DNA of 5,071 bases from an uncultured Erysipelotrichaceae bacterium (GTDB lineage Bacteria > Bacillota_I > Bacilli_A > Erysipelotrichales > Erysipelotrichaceae), in assembly GCA_937893225.1 (NCBI GenBank), contig CALBJM010000171.1:1-5071 (forward strand). The letters are read 5' to 3'. A program made the position numbers and the translations under genes. Below the pieces are notes generated by a model. The model worked only from the letters and a program-made list of their open reading frames with translations. It searched no databases and was not told the DNA's origin. Shown here one piece after another: positions 1 through 5,071 of this stretch (positions within the stretch are counted from its first letter, which is position 1; each line of letters begins with the position of its first letter).

Positions 1-300
1 TAAATACTGATTTAGTTCAACAAGTCCTTTTTTGTTTAATTTATCAGGATAAAAATTTGACCAATATTGCAAATCAAATCGTAAGCCCTTCGCTTGGTCA
101 CGTATATCTTTTAAATGAGGAATCTTTGCATAATATGGTTCAAGCGCAGAAGTATTTTTTACACCTGTAATCAATACAAAGATTTCGTCAGGTATCTCAA
201 CACCATATTGTTTTCCAATATTTCTCCACATGTCTTGTGCGACACGCTCCGTATCAAACATAAGGCCATCGCAATCAAACAACACAGCATCAACTTTCAT
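1..300 (-). CDS. HAD-superfamily hydrolase, N-terminal part (runs off the window)
   Basis: The ATG at 300-298 opens a frame of 100 codons that is still open at the window edge. The protein begins with a hydrophobic strand followed by the HAD motif I signature DCDGLMFDTE (residues 9-18). D9 is the expected aspartate nucleophile and D11 the acid/base residue. A helical region of about 70 residues follows and corresponds to the C1-type cap domain of subfamily IA. The visible part ends at KKGLVELNQYL, the stretch that normally leads into motif II, so motifs II to IV lie outside. Family members are cytoplasmic Mg-dependent phosphatases or phosphoglucomutases of the beta-PGM/Gph type, and the substrate cannot be told from this part. 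GGAGG at 312-308 stands 7 nt before the ATG and fixes the start. The gene follows the secDF terminator directly and appears to have its own promoter at 375-347. Family assignment is firm; function is not. Confidence 0.88.
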   Translation of the reverse strand, partial: MKVDAVLFDCDGLMFDTERVAQDMWRNIGKQYGVEIPDEIFVLITGVKNTSALEPYYAKIPHLKDIRDQAKGLRFDLQYWSNFYPDKLNKKGLVELNQYL

Positions 301-307
301 AGACCAT

Positions 308-312
308 CCTCC
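308..312 (-). promoter_or_regulatory. Ribosome binding site of the HAD hydrolase gene
   Basis: GGAGG, 7 nt before the ATG at 300. It directly follows the seven-T tract (319-313) of the preceding terminator, so the U-run and the Shine-Dalgarno sequence are adjacent in any transcript that spans this junction. Confidence 0.75.
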
Positions 313-343
313 AAAAAAATAAAGACAGCACAATGTGCTGTCT
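313..343 (-). terminator. Rho-independent terminator after secDF
   Basis: On the minus strand a perfect 9-bp inverted repeat (AGACAGCAC with GTGCTGTCT, 343-335 and 331-323) closes a 3-nt loop and is followed by TTATTTTTTT (322-313). It lies 11 bases after the secDF stop codon. Stem, tight loop and T-tract are the standard form of an intrinsic terminator. It is oriented to end the comN-like/secDF transcript. The perfect stem is symmetrical, but the complementary strand has no T-tract on its own 3' side, so it should not act in the plus direction. Confidence 0.85.
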
Positions 344-346
344 ACT

Positions 347-375
347 ATTATACATTAAGCATTAATTCCTTTAAA
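347..375 (-). promoter_or_regulatory. Candidate sigma-A promoter for the HAD hydrolase gene
   Basis: TATAAT (352-347) is preceded by a 17-nt spacer and TTTAAA (375-370), which matches four of six bases of TTGACA. The -35 box and spacer cover the last codons and stop codon of secDF. The predicted start point, near 341-339, falls inside the first arm of the terminator hairpin. The region is AT-rich, so a chance TATAAT is possible. It is the only plausible promoter I see between secDF and the HAD gene, and it would let that gene escape the secDF terminator. Confidence 0.45.
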
Positions 376-1782
376 TGTATATTCATCTAGCAATTCTTTA
401 TTTTCTTTCTTTGCTTTAGGCTTTTTCTTATCTTTATGCTTTGTATGAGATCTTAAAAATACCCACATACTTGGTGCAATAAACAAAGATGAGAAAGTAC
501 CAGCAATCAAACCGACCAACATAGCAAAGTTAAAAGTAAAGATAGCATTGCTTCCCATGAAAAGCAAGAAAATGACTGGGAACAACGTTGTAATAGAACC
601 ATACAATGACATCTTGATTGTGCTATCCAAAGAATCATTCATCACTTTCTTGTAATCTTCAGCTTTGAGATTACCTTTCTTATTTTCCATATTTTCACGA
701 ATACGATCAAAAACGATAATAGAGTTATTAATAGAATATCCGATAATCGTCAACAATACAGAAATCAATTCTGTGTTGATTTCAAAACGTGCAATCATAA
801 ATAACGCCAATACCATAAATACATCGTGGAACAATGCAACTAAGCAACCCAATGCATAATCCCATTCATAACGAATCGTAATATATGCTAACATAGCAAT
901 CCATGCAACGATCGTTAAGATAATTGCATTTCTCACAAGGTCTTTTCCGACAACTGGTGTAACTACATTATCCCCAGGTTCTTCACCAAAGACGTCTTTT
1001 AAGTTTGCTTTGAGTGTTGTTAATTCATCTGTATCAAATGTCTTTGTTGTTGTGGCATAAACAGAATTATCTCCAGAAGACTGATAAGCGAAATCTTTAT
1101 AACCTAATGTTTCCATTTCCTTTTGCACATCTTCCGTTGTAATTGCATGGTCACTTGTGACAGTTAATTTTGTACCAGAAGCAAAATCAATACCAAGCTT
1201 TACAAAACCATCACCTTTCGCTGTATGGAAAATACCTAAGCCAATCGCTACCACAAAGATTGTCAATGCTGCACGAATAACAAATTTACTCTTACCAGCA
1301 AAATCAAAATGATGTGTACCTGTATAGAATTGAGACTGGCCTTTAGAAACATCAGGAATCTGTTCTTTCTTTACGGCAAACCACTCAGGATGATTATCTG
1401 CAACATGTGAATCAACAACAAGCTTTAATAAGAATCTACTCAATGCAACGTTTAATACCATTGTCATGATAACAGTAATAATCAACATTGTAGCAAAGCC
1501 CTTCACTGCACCATTGCCCCAAATATACATAATCAAAGCAGTAATAAATGTTGTAAATTGTGAATCAAAGATTGCAGAGAAAGAAACTGTTTGTCCTTCC
1601 CTAACAGCGTTTGGAACACTTCTACCCTTATACAATTCTTGTCTAATGCGCTCAAAATCAATAATATTGACATCGACCGTCATACCAACACCAAGCACAA
1701 GTGCACCAATACCTGACAACGTAAATACCGCGCCCATCAAGGAATACAAGCCAAATACTGCCCAAATATAGGCAACAAGCAT
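355..1782 (-). CDS. secDF: SecDF C-terminal fragment (SecD helices 3-6 plus all of SecF)
   Basis: This is the second frame of the broken secDF, 475 codons from the first ATG. Homology extends upstream to the CCT at 1803. Numbered from the ATG at 1782, it holds the end of the SecD half, with GVGMTVDVNIIDFERI at 31-46; D37 is the conserved helix-4 aspartate of proton transport. The SecF half follows: a helix at about 167-185, GIDFASGT at 197-204, the P4 domain to about 280, ALFHD at 316-320, and LLTIIGYSINNSIIVFDRIREN at 343-364. The tail from about 446 is rich in lysine and would lie in the cytoplasm. No Shine-Dalgarno sequence precedes the ATG at 1782, so independent translation looks unlikely. 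The fragment would be made only if the frame were intact or restored. Confidence 0.78.
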   Translation of the reverse strand: MLVAYIWAVFGLYSLMGAVFTLSGIGALVLGVGMTVDVNIIDFERIRQELYKGRSVPNAVREGQTVSFSAIFDSQFTTFITALIMYIWGNGAVKGFATMLIITVIMTMVLNVALSRFLLKLVVDSHVADNHPEWFAVKKEQIPDVSKGQSQFYTGTHHFDFAGKSKFVIRAALTIFVVAIGLGIFHTAKGDGFVKLGIDFASGTKLTVTSDHAITTEDVQKEMETLGYKDFAYQSSGDNSVYATTTKTFDTDELTTLKANLKDVFGEEPGDNVVTPVVGKDLVRNAIILTIVAWIAMLAYITIRYEWDYALGCLVALFHDVFMVLALFMIARFEINTELISVLLTIIGYSINNSIIVFDRIRENMENKKGNLKAEDYKKVMNDSLDSTIKMSLYGSITTLFPVIFLLFMGSNAIFTFNFAMLVGLIAGTFSSLFIAPSMWVFLRSHTKHKDKKKPKAKKENKELLDEYTFKGINA

Positions 1783-2645
1783 AACTGCTGAAACAACACC
1801 AGGATAATCATCAATAACATTACAAGTGCAACACCAATGATACCGGCCATAGCTGTCTTTTGTAATGCATCTTGACCAAATTGCGCTGAAACGACATTTG
1901 AAGAAAGTTCTGTCATCTTCACTGGTAAAGAACCAGAATTGATCAAATTTGCCAATTCTCTTGCTTCTTCTTCAGTGAAATTACCGGAAATCTGACAATC
2001 TCCTGAAATTTCAGAACTTACCGTAGCAGCAGAGATATATTTTGGTTCTTCGCCTTTATTTGCTTTGGCTGCTTCTTCTTTATAAGAATCACCATCTTCA
2101 TAGTCAAGCCAAATCACCATGATATTGCTGCCGCTTGTTTTTTGAGAAACGCTCTTTGTCATTTCAGCAAATGTAGATTGATCTTTGATCTTTAAGGAAA
2201 CAACCGGCTTCCCATTTTCATCATATGCTAATGAAGCACCACCTTCTGTTAAGATTGATGAATCTGCAAGTTCATTATCATCTACATCTCTAAATGTTAA
2301 ATTTGCGGTAGTACCAATCATTTCTCTTGCAGAATCTTGATCAGTAACACCAGCTAGCTGTACTCTTACCCTATCATTTCCTTCAACAGAAATACTAGGT
2401 TCAGATACACCAAGAACATTTACACGTTTAGAGATAGAGTTTACTACCGCATCCATATCAATGGATGAATCACCATTGAGTGGTTCAACTTGATACAAGA
2501 TTTCAAAACCACCTTGCAAATCAAGTCCAAGGTTAAGGTTTGATTTGACCGTTTGAAATGTGCTAGCAACTAATGCAATTAAAATTGCTATGATTCCAAA
2601 CAGAATTACAATTTTACTCTTCTTCGTTTTCGACTGTTTTGCCAT
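1737..2645 (-). CDS. secDF: SecDF N-terminal fragment (SecD helix 1, P1 domain, helix 2)
   Basis: This is the first reading frame of the broken secDF, 302 codons as it stands. Residues 1-11 are a basic cytoplasmic tail (MAKQSKTKKSK), and 12-29 form helix 1. GLDLQGG at 40-46 is the conserved SecD motif. The extracytoplasmic P1 domain follows, with RVNVLGVSEP at 74-83 and SGSLPVK at 237-243. Helix 2 spans about 264-281. The last 21 residues (from L282) do not resemble SecD and are read out of frame up to the stop at 1739-1737. The start at 2645 is chosen because GGAGG (2658-2654) lies 8 nt upstream and the protein then begins in the usual way. A longer version starting at 2714 would overlap the upstream gene and add non-conserved residues. 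The start lies one base after the upstream stop codon, which points to translational coupling. Confidence 0.8.
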   Translation of the reverse strand: MAKQSKTKKSKIVILFGIIAILIALVASTFQTVKSNLNLGLDLQGGFEILYQVEPLNGDSSIDMDAVVNSISKRVNVLGVSEPSISVEGNDRVRVQLAGVTDQDSAREMIGTTANLTFRDVDDNELADSSILTEGGASLAYDENGKPVVSLKIKDQSTFAEMTKSVSQKTSGSNIMVIWLDYEDGDSYKEEAAKANKGEEPKYISAATVSSEISGDCQISGNFTEEEARELANLINSGSLPVKMTELSSNVVSAQFGQDALQKTAMAGIIGVALVMLLMIILVLFQQLCLLPIFGQYLACIP

Positions 2646-2646
2646 C

Positions 2647-2937
2647 CTAATTTCCTCCAATGAGATCTGTAAATTCAGATAAATCCCGTGATCTACCTCT
2701 AACAATTGCATCACGCGCCATAAATCTAACGATATCCTGTGCCTTTACAGATAAAACTTGATTGATTGCCTCGTGAAGAGATTTTGGGCAACCCTTTTTC
2801 CAAAGACCATAAGTTAAATAATCTTCAAGATTTTCATATCTGAGAGTTGGAATTTCATTTTTTGTCAATTTTTGTAATTTTAAAACCATGACAAGCTGTA
2901 TACATGTATTATTTACATCAAACACTTCCTGTTCCAT
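2647..2937 (-). CDS. ComN-like post-transcriptional regulator
   Basis: A 96-residue, mainly helical soluble protein. The stretch at about 34-73 is the part I recognise: Y34 to YLT (40-42), then W46, P51 and LHEAINQVLSV (54-64). It resembles the Post_transc_reg family, whose known member is B. subtilis ComN (YrzD), a small protein that controls comE mRNA after transcription and whose gene neighbours secDF. Length and position beside secDF both fit. The role in this organism is unknown; a competence link should not be assumed. The ATG at 2937 is chosen because GGAGG (2947-2943) lies 5 nt upstream. A longer start at 3057 would run through the mraY terminator and the promoter at 2991-2963. The last codons carry the secDF ribosome binding site, so this gene and secDF form one transcription unit. 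Confidence 0.65.
   Translation of the reverse strand: MEQEVFDVNNTCIQLVMVLKLQKLTKNEIPTLRYENLEDYLTYGLWKKGCPKSLHEAINQVLSVKAQDIVRFMARDAIVRGRSRDLSEFTDLIGGN
2654..2658 (-). promoter_or_regulatory. Ribosome binding site of secDF, inside the end of the ComN-like gene
   Basis: GGAGG lies 8 nt before the ATG at 2645 and forms the two glycine codons of the terminal Gly-Gly-Asn of the upstream gene. The upstream stop TAG (2649-2647) and the ATG are separated by a single base. The site decides the secDF start and implies coupled translation. Confidence 0.75.
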
Positions 2938-2962
2938 TCCTTCCTCCGCCGATAACTTAGCT

Positions 2963-2991
2963 ATTATATCAAAATATCTGCTAATTTTTAA
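2963..2991 (-). promoter_or_regulatory. Extended -10 promoter of the comN-like/secDF unit
   Basis: A perfect TATAAT (2968-2963) carries the extended -10 TGA directly in front (TGATATAAT). A 17-nt spacer separates it from TTAAAA (2991-2986), which matches four of six bases of TTGACA. The predicted start near 2956 leaves a leader of about 20 nt that contains the GGAGG at 2947-2943. It sits immediately downstream of the mraY terminator, exactly where a new transcription unit must begin. Confidence 0.7.
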
Positions 2992-2997
2992 TGGAAT

Positions 2998-3027
2998 AAA
3001 AAAAAAGCTCCAAAATATTTTGGAACT
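2998..3027 (-). terminator. Rho-independent terminator after mraY
   Basis: On the minus strand the hairpin spans 3027-3006: arms AGTTCCAAAA and TTTTGGAGCT with one G-U pair, around a perfect 16-base palindrome at 3009-3024. Nine Ts follow at 3006-2998. The hairpin starts within the mraY stop codon (3029-3027). It should end the PBP/mraY transcript and insulate it from the comN-like/secDF unit. Confidence 0.88.
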
Positions 3028-3989
3028 TAATGTAATGCTACCCATAAACCAAGACAAGCAAAGACAACTTCCACAATCCAGAACATGTGAACAATGTTGA
3101 CTTCTGGCATACCTTTGATACGAAAAGCATAGTGTATTGGCGTATATGGAAATACTCTTTTGTGTACTGTTCTAACAGAGACTTGTTGTATGATGACACA
3201 CAACGTTTCAATAACAGGTACTCCAGCAATCAAAATCAACGAAAGTTCTGTCTTGGTTGCCATGGCTAATGCTGCTAACACACCACCGAGTGCCAAAGCA
3301 CCCGTATCACCCATGAATACTTTAGCTGGTTTTTTATTGTAGTAAAGATATCCTAAAAGAGCACCAATTAAACAAATAACAAACATAGTCAACGTATATT
3401 GTTTCTGTAAATATGTAATGATAAGATACGGAATCAAGGCAATGATCGTCACGCCACTGCTCAATCCATCCATGCCATCTGTTAGATTCACCGCATTAGA
3501 ACTCCCCGCAAACATAAATAAAACAAGCAAGAAATACCACATGCCTAAATCATATTTTCCTTCACAAAACGGAATACTGATTTCTAAGCTACCATGTATG
3601 CGATACAAGAAAAAGAATACTACCGCTAGAACCACCTGCATAGAAAACTTCTGAAGCGGAGATAAGCCATCATTGTTCTTTTTCACCGCAATCAAATAAT
3701 CATCCACAAAGCCAATCAATCCATATCCTAAAAACGCCAATATGATGATCCAAACATTGAGATCCTTTATAGAAGAAGGAAAAGTAATCAATGACACAAA
3801 TATTGGCACAATGATAAACAAAACACCACCCATAATTGGTGTACCTGCTTTTTTCTTATCATCTTCCAAAGCATATTCACTGACAGATTGTTTAAAAGAC
3901 AATTTTCTTAAATATTCTATAAAACGTGGCATAACAGCTAAGACAATACCTAGACTTACGACAAAACCAATCAAAAACTTCAATGGCAT
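3027..3989 (-). CDS. mraY: Phospho-N-acetylmuramoyl-pentapeptide-transferase MraY
   Basis: An integral membrane enzyme of 320 residues, typical for MraY. It transfers phospho-MurNAc-pentapeptide from the UDP-linked precursor to undecaprenyl phosphate on the inner face of the membrane, giving lipid I. Visible landmarks, numbered from the ATG at 3989: KAGTPIMGG at 47-55, the catalytic Asp pair in GFVDDYL (D96, D97), NAVNLTDGMDGL at 165-176, and FMGDTGALALGG at 225-236 with its Mg-binding aspartate. About ten hydrophobic helices lie between these. The late motif that is usually PIHHH reads PIHYA (284-288): only the first histidine remains. The ATG at 3989 is preferred over a GTG at 4001 because the Shine-Dalgarno sequence lies between them. 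It is 39 bases after the PBP stop, and the pair match the pbpX-mraY order known in streptococci. The gene may be read from both the PBP promoter and one of its own. Confidence 0.96.
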   Translation of the reverse strand: MPLKFLIGFVVSLGIVLAVMPRFIEYLRKLSFKQSVSEYALEDDKKKAGTPIMGGVLFIIVPIFVSLITFPSSIKDLNVWIIILAFLGYGLIGFVDDYLIAVKKNNDGLSPLQKFSMQVVLAVVFFFLYRIHGSLEISIPFCEGKYDLGMWYFLLVLFMFAGSSNAVNLTDGMDGLSSGVTIIALIPYLIITYLQKQYTLTMFVICLIGALLGYLYYNKKPAKVFMGDTGALALGGVLAALAMATKTELSLILIAGVPVIETLCVIIQQVSVRTVHKRVFPYTPIHYAFRIKGMPEVNIVHMFWIVEVVFACLGLWVALH

Positions 3990-3992
3990 ATT

Positions 3993-3999
3993 CACCTCC
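3993..3999 (-). promoter_or_regulatory. Ribosome binding site deciding the mraY start
   Basis: GGAGGTG, with the core GGAGG (3999-3995) 5 nt before the ATG at 3989. It overlaps the coding sequence of the alternative GTG start at 4001, which has no Shine-Dalgarno sequence of its own, so MPLKF is taken as the true N-terminus. Confidence 0.8.
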
Positions 4000-4012
4000 A
4001 CAAACGTGCTAC

Positions 4013-4042
4013 ATTATAGTATATGTATTTATCCAAATTCAA
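4013..4042 (-). promoter_or_regulatory. Candidate internal promoter of mraY
   Basis: TATAAT (4018-4013) follows an 18-nt spacer after TTGAAT (4042-4037), which shares TTGA with the -35 consensus. The -35 box lies in the last codons of the PBP gene. The predicted start near 4006 leaves a leader of about 17 nt that includes the mraY ribosome binding site. The region is AT-rich, so this is only a candidate. Read-through from the PBP gene is also likely, as no terminator separates the two. Confidence 0.45.
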
Positions 4043-5071
4043 CTTGTATAGTTGTTCCTTTTGTTACAACCGTTCCTGGTGAAATAGATTGTGAAACAAC
4101 AGTTCCTTCTCCCGACAATTCAAATCCAAAACCACTAACAGCCCATAAGGAAGACACATCTTTACGTGTCCACCCAGTTAAATCTGGCATTGTGAATGAA
4201 TTTGTATCCGTCAATAGAAATACTCTCTGTCCACTCACAACAGAACTACCTGTTTTTGGAAATTGGTCAATAACACTTGTCCCATTTCCTAGAATTACAG
4301 TTTCGCACTGTGTACTAGACAATTTGTTATTTGCATAATCCACAGTATGATTTAATAAATCAGGCATTTGCGACACTTGGATCGTTTCTTGTGTCTCTTG
4401 TTGCTCTGTATTTGTATTTCCTTCATTTGCAAATCCATACGTTTGTGCAATTTTACGCATAAAAGATGTCATTGCCTCAGTATCAGAATGTGCTGTTGGA
4501 TTATAATCAGCTTCAAAAGCATAGTACACAAGTACTTGTGGATTATCTGCTGGCATAGCAGCCATCAAAGAAGTAATCGTTTTTCCACTTGTTTCATATG
4601 CATTTCCATCAGAAGAAGAATCAGCAACCTGTGTTGTACCAGTTTTAGCTAGGATCTTACACTCAGGAATTTGATAGAAACGTGCAGAACCATCTTCATC
4701 ATTCGCTACGCGATACATGATTGACTGCACATGTTTTGCAGTATCTGCAGTAATGGGATTCCCAGTCACTGTAGTATCCGCTTTATAAATGACCTTTGAC
4801 GAGTCATAACTATCCACGATAGAATCAACAAAATATGGTTTCACCATAGTACCATCTGAAAAAATTGCAGAATAAGCTTGAAATAATTGTAACATCGTTA
4901 CCGTACTACCCTGTCCATACGAAAGAGAAATCTTATCTGCAGGCCATGTAAAGTTAAGTAGTCCGCTGCTTTCTGGTAAACCATCTGTATTTACATTCGA
5001 GAAAAAGCCAAATTTTTTCAAATATTCCAAATGTGTTTCAGGCGTTATCAATTGGGTCTGTATTGTAGCTG
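4029..5071 (-). CDS. Class B penicillin-binding protein (PBP2x/FtsI type), C-terminal part with two PASTA domains
   Basis: At least 346 codons, open at the window edge. Its visible beginning is ATIQTQLITPE, so the start codon, the N-terminal helix and the SxxK and SxN motifs are outside. Numbered from L at 5051: FGF at 14-16; GQGSTVTMLQL at 46-56, matching the PBP2x GQGxSVTxxQ segment; KTGTTQ at 136-141, the third active-site motif (KTG codons at 4646-4638). A linker rich in Thr, Gln, Glu and Asn spans about 210-226. Two PASTA repeats follow, about 229-283 (QMPDLLNHT) and 286-340 (FTMPDLTGW). Class B enzymes cross-link septal peptidoglycan from outside the membrane and are beta-lactam targets; PASTA repeats help substrate binding and septal placement. 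The pbpX-mraY gene order favours the divisional PBP2x role over a sporulation SpoVD role. It could equally be named ftsI or pbpB. No truncation or frameshift is visible in this part. Confidence 0.93.
   Translation of the reverse strand, partial: ATIQTQLITPETHLEYLKKFGFFSNVNTDGLPESSGLLNFTWPADKISLSYGQGSTVTMLQLFQAYSAIFSDGTMVKPYFVDSIVDSYDSSKVIYKADTTVTGNPITADTAKHVQSIMYRVANDEDGSARFYQIPECKILAKTGTTQVADSSSDGNAYETSGKTITSLMAAMPADNPQVLVYYAFEADYNPTAHSDTEAMTSFMRKIAQTYGFANEGNTNTEQQETQETIQVSQMPDLLNHTVDYANNKLSSTQCETVILGNGTSVIDQFPKTGSSVVSGQRVFLLTDTNSFTMPDLTGWTRKDVSSLWAVSGFGFELSGEGTVVSQSISPGTVVTKGTTIQVEFG

Larger units (their letters stand above)
355..2645 (-). pseudogene. secDF: secDF, protein-export membrane protein, interrupted by a frameshift near 1803
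   Basis: The region encodes a complete fused SecDF in two frames. The first runs from the ATG at 2645; the second ends at the TAA at 357-355. SecDF is a 12-helix RND-type protein of the cytoplasmic membrane. It works with SecYEG and SecA and uses the proton motive force to complete translocation of secreted proteins. After the codon for I281 (1805-1803) the family sequence continues one frame away, from the CCT at 1803-1801 (PGVVSAV). Relatives have a YYR-x-P segment at this point, so about 13 bases (four codons plus one base) seem to be missing. Restored, the protein would be about 767 residues, close to the 737 of the B. subtilis protein. The break is inside the SecD half, between helices 2 and 3, so it is not the natural SecD/SecF split. 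No slippery heptamer is visible to support programmed frameshifting. An assembly or sequencing error is the main alternative. Confidence 0.82.

Noticed and set aside
115..390. A 91-codon plus-strand frame opposite the HAD gene and the secDF terminator
   Set aside because: It crosses the terminator hairpin and the start of a recognised gene on the other strand, and shows no motif.
1466..1771. A 101-codon plus-strand frame opposite secDF
   Set aside because: The minus strand here encodes conserved SecD helices; the plus frame is a shadow without motifs.
1780..1815. Programmed ribosomal frameshifting joining the two secDF frames
   Set aside because: A -1 shift would restore the frame, but no slippery X-XXY-YYZ heptamer or clear stimulatory hairpin is visible, and the conserved YYR-x-P residues would still be missing.
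355..2645. Natural separation into SecD and SecF proteins
   Set aside because: The break lies between helices 2 and 3 of the SecD half, not at the SecD/SecF boundary, and the downstream part has no ribosome binding site.
2643..2714. Longer N-terminus for SecDF starting at 2714
   Set aside because: It overlaps the ComN-like gene by 68 bases and adds non-conserved residues, whereas the ATG at 2645 has a good Shine-Dalgarno site and the usual SecD N-terminus.
2938..3057. Longer N-terminus for the ComN-like protein starting at 3057
   Set aside because: The extension would be translated from the end of mraY through its terminator and the next promoter; the ATG at 2937 has its own ribosome binding site.
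3742..4338. A 198-codon open frame on the plus strand across the PBP-mraY junction
   Set aside because: It lies opposite two strongly conserved genes, has no recognisable domain, and its composition is that of a reverse-strand reading.

Overview
The window reads as ordinary chromosomal core DNA of a low-GC Gram-positive bacterium (Bacillota). The support is AT-rich sequence, strong GGAGG Shine-Dalgarno sites before every start that can be seen, a PASTA-domain class B penicillin-binding protein next to mraY, a ComN-type small regulator and a fused single-chain SecDF. A lineage near Erysipelotrichia or Lactobacillales would fit, but this is inference and the exact taxon cannot be fixed from the sequence. 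All genes lie on the minus strand, so transcription runs from high to low coordinates.

Layout in transcription order: (1) 5071-4029, the C-terminal part of a PBP2x/FtsI-type transpeptidase with the KTG motif and two PASTA domains; its 5' end is outside the window. (2) 3989-3027, mraY, which makes lipid I, followed by a strong intrinsic terminator that begins on its stop codon. (3) 2937-2647, a 96-residue ComN-like post-transcriptional regulator with its own extended -10 promoter. (4) 2645-355, secDF, overlapping the previous gene's expression signals and followed by an intrinsic terminator. (5) 300-1, the N-terminal 100 residues of a HAD-superfamily hydrolase, cut by the window edge. No gap between genes reaches 300 bases.

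The first two genes belong to peptidoglycan synthesis and division: MraY makes the lipid-linked precursor and the PBP cross-links the finished glycan at the septum. The second unit concerns protein export: SecDF uses the proton motive force to help pull proteins through SecYEG. The division cluster stops at mraY rather than continuing into murD-ftsW-murG.

The most notable point is that secDF is not intact. Its two frames break near position 1803, exactly where relatives carry a YYR-x-P segment after transmembrane helix 2. Comparison with the family suggests a loss of about 13 bases, which is either a real inactivating mutation or a sequence error. Second is a very compact junction at 300-375, where the secDF terminator, a candidate promoter for the HAD gene and that gene's ribosome binding site overlap or abut. 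No mobile element, CRISPR array, RNA gene or clearly new system was found.
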